12,748 nt of DNA, from the NCBI GenBank assembly GCA_044375105.1, contig JBILNK010000126.1, positions 1 through 12,748 of the forward strand. Direction: 5' to 3'. Of the stretch, positions 6,405 through 12,748 are shown one piece after another. The stretch is from JBIKLM01 sp044375105. Its GTDB lineage: Bacteria; Planctomycetota; UBA1135; GCA-002686595. A program made the position numbers and the translations under genes. Position 1 is the first letter of the stretch. Every line of letters begins with the position of its first letter. Under the pieces are notes generated by a model. It saw nothing but the letters and a program-made list of their open reading frames with translations. It did not search any database and was not told where the DNA came from.

Positions 6405-8041
6405 AGCCCGAGGCCTCGCCGTTCGAATCCCCCGCCGCCCTGCCCACGGACCCGAGCCCACCGCCAAGTGAGTATTCGACCTCGGCCCTGACGACCCCCG
6501 GGGGGTCCCTGGGCAGCGCGCCCTCGCGGCGCCGCCGGGCCAGCGCCGGCGAGGGCCCCGACGACGGCACGCGCGCCATGCAGACATTGATCGTCGTCAA
6601 CGACGTCGAAGACTGGCCGATCCGGCTGCCCAACGTGGAGGTGGTCGAGGCGCGCGCCTACCTGACCGACCCGCGCTGGACCCAGGCGCGGCGCCTGCGG
6701 CTGTTCAACCTGTGCCGGTCCTACGCCTACCAGAGCGAGGGCTATTACGTCTCGCTGCTGGCCGCCGCCCGGCGCCATCGGCCCTTCCCCAGCCTGATGA
6801 CCGTGCTGGACATGAAGAGCCGCAGCCAGGTGCACGAGCTCGACGACGACCTGGACGAGTTGATGCAGCGCTCGCTGACGCCGATCAAGGGCGAGCGCTT
6901 CGAACTCTCGATCTACCTGGGCAAGAACATCGCCAAGCGCCACGACCAGCTGGCCCTGCGGCTGTTCAACGCCTTCCCGGCGCCGTTCTTGCGGGCGCGC
7001 TTCATGTTCAAGGGGCGCTGGAAGCTGACCTCGGTCGAGCCGATCCCGGCGCGCGAGATCCCCGACAGCCACCACGCCTTCGTGCTGGCGCGCATCGAGG
7101 AGTACTTCTCCCGCGATCGCTTCCACTCCAGCAAGCAAAAGGCGCCGCGCTATCAGGTGGCGATCCTGTGGAACGAGAAGGACCAGCTGCGCCCGAGCAA
7201 CCCCAAGGCGATCGAACGTTTCGAGAAGGCCTTCGAGCGCCACGACTTTTCGGTCGAGATCGTCGACAAGGACGATTACGGCCGTTTGCTCGAGTTCGAC
7301 GCGCTGTTCATCCGCGAAAACACCGCCGTCAACCACCACACCTTCCGCTTCGCCCAGCGCGCGGCCCAGGCCGGCCTGGCGGTGATCGACGATCCGCAAT
7401 CGATCCTGCGCTGCACCAACAAGGTGTTCCTGGCCAACGCCATGGAACAGCGCAAGATCCCGACCCCGCCGACCCTGGTGGTCGGCGAGGGCCAGATCGA
7501 GGAAGTGCTGCAGAAGATCGGCCTGCCCTGCGTGATCAAGTACCCCGACAGCGCTTTCAGCCAGGGCGTGCTGCGCTGCGACACGGAGGAGGACCTGCGC
7601 AAGAACGCCGCGGCGATCCTGGAGGAGAGCGAGCTCTACATCGCGCAGAAGTACGTCCCCAGCCAATTCGACTGGCGCATCGGCGTGCTCGATAGGAAGC
7701 CGATCTTCGCGGCGCGCTATCACATGGCCGAGGGCCACTGGCAGGTGGTGCGTCGCGAGGCCAACGGCGAGATCGACTACGGCAAGGTCGAGCCCCTGTC
7801 GGTGGAGGTCGTGCCCAAGAACGTGCTCAAGACCGCGCTGGCGGCCGCCGACGCCATCGGCGACGGCCTGTACGGCGTGGACCTCAAGCAGTTCGGCAAG
7901 CAGATCTACGTGATGGAGGTCAACGACAACCCCAACATCGATGCGGGCTTCGAGGACACGATCCTGGGCAAGGCGCTCTACGACCGCGTGGTCGAGAGCT
8001 TCCTGGTCCGGCTGGAGGCCCTCAAGCGCAGCAGCCCTTGA
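6401..8041 (+). CDS. RimK-like ATP-grasp ligase with RLAN N-terminal domain
   Basis: A predicted carboxylate-amine ligase that would use ATP to activate a carboxylate as an acyl-phosphate and join it to an amine, as RimK does when adding glutamates to a protein tail. From the second methionine (M60), residues about 62-205 match the RimK-like ATP-grasp N-terminal (RLAN) domain: QTLIVVNDVEDWPIRLPNVE, then ARAYLTDPRW. The ATP-grasp fold occupies about 330-540, with lysine K380 in CVIKYPDSAFSQGV, DWRIGVLDRKPIFAARY, and metal-binding E506, N508 and N510 in VMEVNDNPNIDAG. Two starts are possible. ATG 6401 overlaps the peptidase stop (ATGA) and adds 59 Pro/Ser/Arg-rich residues in a frame with GC-rich third positions. 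ATG 6578 gives a 487-residue protein closer to family length. I list the longer form with only modest preference. The next gene starts 2 nt after the stop. Confidence 0.9.
   Translation: MKPEASPFESPAALPTDPSPPPSEYSTSALTTPGGSLGSAPSRRRRASAGEGPDDGTRAMQTLIVVNDVEDWPIRLPNVEVVEARAYLTDPRWTQARRLRLFNLCRSYAYQSEGYYVSLLAAARRHRPFPSLMTVLDMKSRSQVHELDDDLDELMQRSLTPIKGERFELSIYLGKNIAKRHDQLALRLFNAFPAPFLRARFMFKGRWKLTSVEPIPAREIPDSHHAFVLARIEEYFSRDRFHSSKQKAPRYQVAILWNEKDQLRPSNPKAIERFEKAFERHDFSVEIVDKDDYGRLLEFDALFIRENTAVNHHTFRFAQRAAQAGLAVIDDPQSILRCTNKVFLANAMEQRKIPTPPTLVVGEGQIEEVLQKIGLPCVIKYPDSAFSQGVLRCDTEEDLRKNAAAILEESELYIAQKYVPSQFDWRIGVLDRKPIFAARYHMAEGHWQVVRREANGEIDYGKVEPLSVEVVPKNVLKTALAAADAIGDGLYGVDLKQFGKQIYVMEVNDNPNIDAGFEDTILGKALYDRVVESFLVRLEALKRSSP
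6523..6553 (+). other. GC-rich hairpin in the ATP-grasp leader or N-terminal extension
   Basis: CTCGC+GGCGC (6523-6532) can pair with GCGCC and GCGAG (6543-6547 and 6549-6553), with G6548 as the single bulge and a ten-base loop. It ends 24 bases before the internal ATG at 6578. If translation starts at 6578, the hairpin lies in an untranslated spacer and could slow ribosomes or mark RNA processing. If it starts at 6401, it is coding sequence and probably incidental. Confidence 0.25.
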
Positions 8042-8043
8042 CC

Positions 8044-9279
8044 ATGGCCAGCGACGCCGGGCCGCACGCGCTGTTCTCCGTGTTCGGGATCGAAATCGAG
8101 TACGCCATCGCGGACTCGACCAAGGGCTCGGTGCGGCCCCTGGCCGCCAGCCTGCTCGAGCGCGCCGCGGGCCACGCCGCTGCGGATTTCGTCGATGGCC
8201 CGATCACCTGGTCGAACGAACTGGTCGACCACGTGGTCGAGTTCAAGCTGAGCGCCCCGGCGCGCTCGGCCGAGGGCCTGGCCAAGCGCTTCCAGGCCAG
8301 CGTGCAGAAGGCCTTCCAGCAGCTCAAGCGGTACGACGCCGAGCTGGTTCCGGGCGGCATGCACCCGCTGATGGACCCGCGCAAGGAGACCTTCCTGTGG
8401 CGCGGCGAGTACGCCGAGGTCTATCAGGCCTACCACGGCCTATTCGACTGCCATCGCCACGGCTGGTCGAACGTGCAGAGCTGCCACCTGAACCTGCCCT
8501 TCGCGGACGGCCGCGAGTTCGGGCGCCTGATGGCCGCGGCCCGGGCGGTGCTGCCGCTGACCCCGGCCCTGTGCGCGGCCTCGCCCTTCGAGCAGGGCCG
8601 GATCACGGGCCTGCTGGACACGCGCCTGTCCCACTACGCCAGCAACTCGGCGCGCCTGCCGGCCATGGCCGGCCAGGTGATCCCCGAGCCGATCTTCGAG
8701 ATCCAGCGCTATCGCAGCGAGGTGCTGGCGCCGATCAGCGCGGGGCTGCGCGCCCTGGAGGCGCCGGCGGTGCTGCTCGGCAACGAATGGCTCAACGCCC
8801 GCGGCGCGATCGCGCGCTTCGACCGCGGCTCGGTCGAGCTGCGCCTGGCCGACGCCCAGGAGCGCCCGGCCGCCGACCTGGCCCTGGCCCTGGCCCACCG
8901 CGGCGCAGTGGAGGCCCTGTGCCAGGAGCGCTTCGCGCCCCTAAGCCAGACCATGGCCCTGCCCCAGGGGCCGCTGGTCGAGCTGCTCGGGCGCACCACG
9001 CGCCAGGGGCCGGCCGCGGAGCTCGGCGACAGCGGCCTAGCAGCCCTGTTCGGCGAGCCGCAGGCGCGCACCGCCGGGGAGCTTTGGCGCGCCATCGCCC
9101 AGCGCACCTTCTCCGGCCCAGCCGAGCTGCAAACGGCCCTCTCCGTGGTGCTCGACAAGGGCACCCTGGCGGAGCGCATGCTGCGCTTCGCGGGGCCCGC
9201 CCCCAGCGTCTCGCGGCTGGTGGAGCTGATCCACGAGCTCTCGCGCTGCCTGCGGACCGACGCCGCCTTCGGGGCGTGA
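8044..9279 (+). CDS. GCS2-type carboxylate-amine ligase (glutamate-cysteine ligase-like)
   Basis: A 411-residue member of the glutamate-cysteine ligase 2 (GCS2/YbdK-like) family in the glutamine-synthetase fold superfamily. It is predicted to make an amide bond between a carboxylate, often the gamma-carboxyl of glutamate, and an amine using ATP. Conserved features are FGIEIEYAI (14-22; E17 and E19 probably bind metal), LVPGGMHPLMDP with H107, SCHLNLPF with H148, and SVELRLADAQERPAADLALA with E265, R267 and D270. ATG 8044 is chosen because FGIEIEYAI should lie close to the N terminus; an in-frame TTG at 8038 would add only two residues. The gene follows the ATP-grasp stop by 2 nt and its own stop overlaps the next start (GTGA). 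No glutathione synthetase pair is obvious, so a product other than glutathione is likelier. Family is clear; substrates are unknown. Confidence 0.9.
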   Translation: MASDAGPHALFSVFGIEIEYAIADSTKGSVRPLAASLLERAAGHAAADFVDGPITWSNELVDHVVEFKLSAPARSAEGLAKRFQASVQKAFQQLKRYDAELVPGGMHPLMDPRKETFLWRGEYAEVYQAYHGLFDCHRHGWSNVQSCHLNLPFADGREFGRLMAAARAVLPLTPALCAASPFEQGRITGLLDTRLSHYASNSARLPAMAGQVIPEPIFEIQRYRSEVLAPISAGLRALEAPAVLLGNEWLNARGAIARFDRGSVELRLADAQERPAADLALALAHRGAVEALCQERFAPLSQTMALPQGPLVELLGRTTRQGPAAELGDSGLAALFGEPQARTAGELWRAIAQRTFSGPAELQTALSVVLDKGTLAERMLRFAGPAPSVSRLVELIHELSRCLRTDAAFGA

Positions 9280-10148
9280 AGGGCGGCCGCAGCCCGCGCC
9301 GGGACGCCGCCCAGCGCCCGGAGGCGCGGCCCTCCGGCCTGGGCCTGGTCCTGACCTGCGAGCACGCCAGCAACCAGGTTCCGGCGCGCTACCGGCGGGC
9401 CCTGGCCGGCGCCGCCGGCCTCCTGCACACCCACCGGGCCAGCGACGCAGGCGCCCTCGAGCTGGCGCGCCGCCTGGCGCGCGGCACCGACGCGCCCCTG
9501 ATCGCCGGCCAGGTCACGCGCCTGCTGATCGACCTCAATCGCTCCGAGGACCAAGCCGAGCTGTGGAGCCCCTGGAGCGCGGCCCTGCCCGCTGCCGAGC
9601 GCCAGCGCCTGCTCGAGCGCCTCCACCGCCCCTTCCGCGCCGCGACCCGCGCCGCCATCGACGCACAGCTCCACGCACAGCGCCACTCGCAACTCGGCAC
9701 GCAACTACACTCGCAACTCGGCACGCAACCCAGCACGCAGCTCGACGCTCAACTCGAGGCCCATCCCTCCCCCGGCGCCCGCCGCGCCGTGCTGCACCTC
9801 TCCGTGCACAGCTTCACCCCCGTGCGCCGCGGCCAGCGCCGTGACATGCACGTGGCCTTCCTGTTCGACCCCGCACGGCCCCTCGAAGCCGAACTCGCAC
9901 GCCGCTGGCGCCGGGCCCTGGCGCGCCTCGAGCCGCGCCTGCGCATCGCCTTCAACCGCCCCTACCGCGGCACCGACGACGGCCACACCACCGCCCTGCG
10001 CCGCCGCTATCCGCCCTCCCGCTACGCCGGCCTCGAACTCGAGATCAACCAACTCTTCCCCCGCCGCGGCGGCCCCCGCTGGCAGCGCCTGCAGGCGCAT
10101 TTGCTGGCGAGCCTGACCGCGGTGCTTTCCGGACCTCCCCGAAGATGA
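9276..10148 (+). CDS. N-formylglutamate amidohydrolase-like protein
   Basis: A 290-residue member of the N-formylglutamate amidohydrolase (FGase) family, zinc-dependent hydrolases that cut an amide bond on an acylated glutamate-type substrate. Visible motifs are LVLTCEHASNQVP (E29, H30), HRASDAGALELARRL, LLIDLNRSEDQ, LHLSVHSFTPVRRG (H178), NRPYRGTDDGHTT and LELEIN (E254, E256), covering the expected metal and substrate residues. No histidine-utilisation genes are nearby, so formylglutamate is probably not the substrate; a role in trimming or recycling the ligases' amide product is more likely. The GTG start overlaps the GCS2 stop, and the first 20 residues are basic and poorly conserved in appearance. 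A block at about 129-160 consists of eight four-residue repeats (consensus x-[AST]-Q-L) and is listed separately. The stop overlaps the next gene's ATG. Confidence 0.88.
   Translation: MKGGRSPRRDAAQRPEARPSGLGLVLTCEHASNQVPARYRRALAGAAGLLHTHRASDAGALELARRLARGTDAPLIAGQVTRLLIDLNRSEDQAELWSPWSAALPAAERQRLLERLHRPFRAATRAAIDAQLHAQRHSQLGTQLHSQLGTQPSTQLDAQLEAHPSPGARRAVLHLSVHSFTPVRRGQRRDMHVAFLFDPARPLEAELARRWRRALARLEPRLRIAFNRPYRGTDDGHTTALRRRYPPSRYAGLELEINQLFPRRGGPRWQRLQAHLLASLTAVLSGPPRR
9660..9755 (+). repeat. In-frame 12-bp tandem repeat (about eight units) inside the amidohydrolase gene
   Basis: Eight consecutive 12-bp units encode DAQL, HAQR, HSQL, GTQL, HSQL, GTQP, STQL and DAQL. A 24-bp double unit beginning CACTCGCAACTCGGCACGCA (9684) recurs at 9708 with 22 of its bases unchanged, pointing to recent slippage or duplication. 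Every unit change keeps the reading frame. The block falls between the conserved DLNRSEDQ and SVHSF regions, so it is probably a surface loop or helix in an otherwise intact enzyme. Confidence 0.9.
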
Positions 10149-10558
10149 AGGCGATCCTCCAAGCCGGACTGTCCTATTTCGCGACCACCTTCGCCGTGGG
10201 CTTCGCCCTGGGGCTGGTGCGCGTGCCCCTGCTCGTGCCGCGCCTCGGTGAACGCTACGCGGTGCTGTGCGAGCTGCCGCTGATGATCGCGGCCAGCGCC
10301 TGGATCGCGCGCTGGGTCGTGAGGCGCTTCTCGATCCCTCCGCAGCTCCCCGCCCGCGCCGCGGTCGGCGCGCTCGCTCTGGCGCTGATGCTGGCCGCCG
10401 AGACTTCGTTGGGGCTGTTGCTCCGGGGCCAAAGCCTGCGGGAGTCCATCGCCGAGCGCGATCCGGTCGCCTCGGTCGCGTATCTGGCCTCGCTGGCCCT
10501 GTTCGCCGCCTTCCCGGCGCTGCTCGGCCTCCTCGAACAGCGCCGCGAGCGCCTCTGA
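10145..10558 (+). CDS. Small four-helix integral membrane protein
   Basis: A 137-residue hydrophobic protein with four likely transmembrane helices at about 4-27, 38-59, 70-94 and 107-131, joined by short loops with basic residues (RLGER, RWVVRR, EQRRER). It contains no catalytic motif I recognise. The segment FALGLVRVPLLVPRLGERYA resembles the first hairpin of a widespread, uncharacterised bacterial membrane family, but I cannot name it with certainty. Its ATG overlaps the amidohydrolase stop (ATGA), so it is probably translated with it and is the last gene of the operon; a hairpin follows before a convergent gene. It could export or sense the operon's product or be a bystander. The gene is secure and its function is unknown. 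Confidence 0.8.
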   Translation: MKAILQAGLSYFATTFAVGFALGLVRVPLLVPRLGERYAVLCELPLMIAASAWIARWVVRRFSIPPQLPARAAVGALALALMLAAETSLGLLLRGQSLRESIAERDPVASVAYLASLALFAAFPALLGLLEQRRERL

Positions 10559-10575
10559 TCCCGCCACGGAGCGAA

Positions 10576-10590
10576 TCGGGCCCAGCCCGA
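10576..10590. terminator. Hairpin between the operon end and a convergent gene
   Basis: TCGGGC, loop CCA, GCCCGA forms a perfect six-pair stem in the 54-bp gap between two convergent stops (10558 and 10613). With no T-tract on either side, it may act in both directions as a 3'-end structure. Its stem matches the core of the hairpin after hemL (2888-2904). Confidence 0.45.
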
Positions 10591-10612
10591 GTCGAACTCA
10601 TCTTCCAGCCGG

Positions 10613-12748
10613 TCAGCGCAGGGTCAGCTCGGCGCTGCCGTTTTCGGGCAGGGTCAGTTCGGTTTCGAGTTGGCGCAGGGGCGTGGCGCTGTCGGCGGAC
10701 TTGAGCAGCAGGCGGGCGGTGTAGCGGCCCGGGGGCAGGGCGGACCAGCGGAGTTGGCCGGGGGAGAGCAGCTCGGCGGCGGGGTTGTCGAGGCGGCCGG
10801 GGCGGGCGCGGTCGAAGGGGAGGGTGGCGGCTTGGTTGGGGTACAGACCGAGCCGGTCGCCGGGCGGGAGTTCGAGCGGGGTTAGGGTCAGTTCGAGGGA
10901 CAGGTTGGCGGGCCAGTCCTTGGCTTCCTCCCAGGCGAGCCGCAGCTCGGCGGCCGGCAGTTCGAAGACCTCCTGGATCACGCCGCCGGGGGTGGGCCGG
11001 ACCTCGGGGCCGATCCAATCCCAGGCCGGCTCGGTCCGGACGGATGCGGATAGCCGCCCGACGCCGGACGGGTGGGCGAAGGCGACCCACAGGCCAGAGG
11101 CATCGACCCGCGAGGGGTTCGCGAGGTACTGGAAGGGTGCGTCCGGCTCCTCGCGGGAGCCGACTTCGAGGTCCACCGGCGCACCACCGAGGCGCAGCCC
11201 GCGCAGCTCGACTTCGAGGCGGCACAGGGCCAGGGGCCGCAGATCGATGTCGAGCTGCTGCTCGCCCCCGGGTTGGATCTCGACCTCGATGGGGGGCGAG
11301 GTGCCGAAGCGCTGACCAGCCCCCAGGAACTGCACCCGCGTGGGGCCGGAGGGCAGATCGGTGAAGCGGGCCAGCCCTTCGGGATCCGTGCTGGCTTTGC
11401 GGTCCGGCCGCGGGTCCCCCAGCCCGACCGGCAAGCCGGCCGCGGACTCCCCGGGGGGCGGCAGCAGGCGCACGGTCAGAGTGGCGGCGGGTTCGAGCGA
11501 CAAGAGCCCGAGGTCCAGGGTCTGCCCGGGCTCGAGCCGCAGGTCCCTTCGTCCCAGGACGCCGGAGGGGTGCTGCACGTCGAGGGCATAGGTCGCGGGG
11601 GTCACCTCGGCGAATTCGAAGCGGCCCTGGGGATCGCTGCGCACTTCGAGGCGCGGCAGCTCCTCTGGGCTCCTCATCAGCAAACGAGCGTCGGAGGCCC
11701 CGGACTGCCCCGCTTGGAGCTGGCCGATCAAGCGCGCAAAGGGCATCAGACTCAGAATGTGGGTCGGCTGCTCGAGGTCGAGCCACTCCACCTCCTGCTC
11801 GAGGGTCGCATAGCCCGGGGCCTGCACCCGGATCGAGTCCCCCGGACCCACGGCAAGCCGCAAACGCCCCCCCGCCTGGGAGGCGGTTGCCGCACCGCCT
11901 GGCCCGACCGCGGACGGGGTCTCGAAGCGGCCCATGAAGCCGACCCGAATCTGGAGGCTAAAGCCCTCGACCGGGCGGCCGGTGAGGGCATCCTGGACCA
12001 CGAATTCGGTCACGGGCAGCGGCTGGAGAACGATCTCCACGGAGCCGCCGGGTTGCACCTCGAAGTTCGATTCGAGCTCGCGCGTGCGGTAGCCCGGGTG
12101 TCGGGCAGCGATCTGGTGCGCACCAGGAGTCAACAGAATCGCTTCGAAGCGCCCGTCCGCGCCGCTCTCCGTGCTCACGATCTCGCCGCCGTTCGGGAAC
12201 AGATCGATCTTGGCGCCCACCAGGGGCTCGCCCTGGGACCCGAGCACCCGGCCCTCGACCCGCGCGCCCGGCTCGAGGCGCACCTCGACCGGACCGTGCA
12301 TCTGTCCGGGCGTCAAGTCGAAGGGGCCGACGAATGCGCTTTGGTAGCCAGGGGCACCCGCGGTCACGCCCGCGCGGGTCGCTTCAATGCCGCCCAGTAC
12401 GAAGTTTCCTTCCACATCGCTTTCGCAGGACTGCCCCAAGGTGTTCCAAACTTGCGTGGCGCTTCGCAAGCGGATCCCGACCAAAGGTTGGCCGTTGCTG
12501 CTCAGCACCCGCCCGGAGATGCCGCTGGCCCTCAGGAGCACCAGCTCGCCCAAGTCCCGGATCCCGGCCTGCAAGGCTGCCAGGGAATCAGGGCGTTTCC
12601 CGCCAAAATGGAGGATTCTGCGTGCCAACAGCGGATCGAACCCGGCGATCAGACTGGCGGCGACCGGCGGCGGCGGGAACTCGAAGCGGAACCGGCCGTC
12701 GGCGTCGCTGAGCGCCTCGAAGCCCGGCAGGCCGCGGGACACTTCGAT
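10613..12748 (-). CDS. Large carboxypeptidase-regulatory-like repeat protein (5' partial)
   Basis: The C-terminal 711 residues of a long protein that runs off the right edge; the frame is open to 12748 and the first residues visible (GFEALSDADGRFRFEF) are already mid-domain. The sequence is a chain of carboxypeptidase-regulatory-like / Cna-B-like beta-sandwich modules. Examples are SGRVLSSNGQPLVGIRL (about 78) and EGRVLGSQGEPLVGAKIDLF (about 165), each followed by a DxxGxF turn such as DVEGNF, GADGRFEA or DPQGRFEFAEV, and by GYxx segments. The later part is more divergent and ends ELTLPENGSAELTLR without an anchoring or sorting signal. Such modules usually occur in secreted or surface proteins; the signal peptide would lie outside the window. 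A GTG at 12742 could be mistaken for a start, but domain structure continues upstream. No enzymatic domain is visible here. A structural or adhesive role is inference. Confidence 0.88.
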   Translation of the reverse strand: MEVSRGLPGFEALSDADGRFRFEFPPPPVAASLIAGFDPLLARRILHFGGKRPDSLAALQAGIRDLGELVLLRASGISGRVLSSNGQPLVGIRLRSATQVWNTLGQSCESDVEGNFVLGGIEATRAGVTAGAPGYQSAFVGPFDLTPGQMHGPVEVRLEPGARVEGRVLGSQGEPLVGAKIDLFPNGGEIVSTESGADGRFEAILLTPGAHQIAARHPGYRTRELESNFEVQPGGSVEIVLQPLPVTEFVVQDALTGRPVEGFSLQIRVGFMGRFETPSAVGPGGAATASQAGGRLRLAVGPGDSIRVQAPGYATLEQEVEWLDLEQPTHILSLMPFARLIGQLQAGQSGASDARLLMRSPEELPRLEVRSDPQGRFEFAEVTPATYALDVQHPSGVLGRRDLRLEPGQTLDLGLLSLEPAATLTVRLLPPPGESAAGLPVGLGDPRPDRKASTDPEGLARFTDLPSGPTRVQFLGAGQRFGTSPPIEVEIQPGGEQQLDIDLRPLALCRLEVELRGLRLGGAPVDLEVGSREEPDAPFQYLANPSRVDASGLWVAFAHPSGVGRLSASVRTEPAWDWIGPEVRPTPGGVIQEVFELPAAELRLAWEEAKDWPANLSLELTLTPLELPPGDRLGLYPNQAATLPFDRARPGRLDNPAAELLSPGQLRWSALPPGRYTARLLLKSADSATPLRQLETELTLPENGSAELTLR

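Noticed and set aside
9660..9755. CRISPR array or phage-type direct repeats
   Set aside because: The repeat period is 12 bp with no spacers and is entirely in frame within a coding gene.
3842..10558. Ordinary histidine-degradation (hut) operon because of the formylglutamate hydrolase-like gene
   Set aside because: No hutH, hutU, hutI or hutF-like genes are present; the neighbours are ATP-dependent ligases.
9705..11786. 693-codon minus-strand open frame spanning the amidohydrolase, membrane protein and repeat-protein regions
   Set aside because: It is antisense to two plus-strand genes and out of frame with the repeat protein; composition is Arg/Pro/Ala-rich with no domain signal.
1..12748. 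tRNA, rRNA, insertion sequences, attachment sites
   Set aside because: No cloverleaf-like segment, rRNA motif, transposase or integrase-like protein, or terminal inverted repeat was seen on reading both strands; a covariance-model search would be decisive.

Overview
The window is very GC-rich and carries about eleven protein-coding genes packed closely together, with GC-rich third codon positions throughout. The gene content suggests a Gram-negative-type bacterium with a complex envelope: a sedoheptulose-7-phosphate isomerase (gmhA), a lipobox lipoprotein, and a large protein built of carboxypeptidase-regulatory-like beta-sandwich repeats. Haem is made by the C5 route (hemL). This combination is common in Planctomycetota and some other high-GC deep-branching phyla. 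The phylum is an inference; no rRNA or tRNA is present to settle it.

Layout. Positions 1-76 hold the last codons of a plus-strand gene that begins outside the window. Positions 271-1233 (minus) encode a predicted modification-dependent HNH restriction endonuclease. A 336-bp divergent region with several GC-rich hairpins separates it from hemL (1570-2868, plus). A short PPC-domain lipoprotein (3136-3699, minus) lies convergent to hemL and divergent from gmhA.

Positions 3842-10558 form one tightly packed plus-strand run of seven genes. In order they are gmhA, an RMD1/DUF155 membrane-anchored protein, a C39-like cysteine peptidase, a RimK-like ATP-grasp ligase, a GCS2-type carboxylate-amine ligase, an N-formylglutamate amidohydrolase-like hydrolase and a small four-helix membrane protein. 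Junctions are 7 and 6 nt gaps, an ATGA overlap (if the upstream ligase start is right), a 2 nt gap, a GTGA overlap and an ATGA overlap. The gene set looks like an amide-bond-forming pathway: two ligases of different folds join carboxylates to amines, and a cysteine peptidase and a metal-dependent amidohydrolase trim or reverse the product. The product is unknown. The RMD1 protein, the sugar-phosphate isomerase and the terminal membrane protein are the less expected members.

Positions 10613-12748 (minus, convergent with the operon) hold the C-terminal 711 residues of a large repeat-rich, probably extracytoplasmic protein whose start lies beyond the window. Near-identical TCGGGC-N3-GCCCGA hairpins follow hemL and the operon. 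The most interesting items are the amidoligase operon itself, the 12-bp tandem repeat inside its amidohydrolase gene, and the SRA-like/HNH nuclease.
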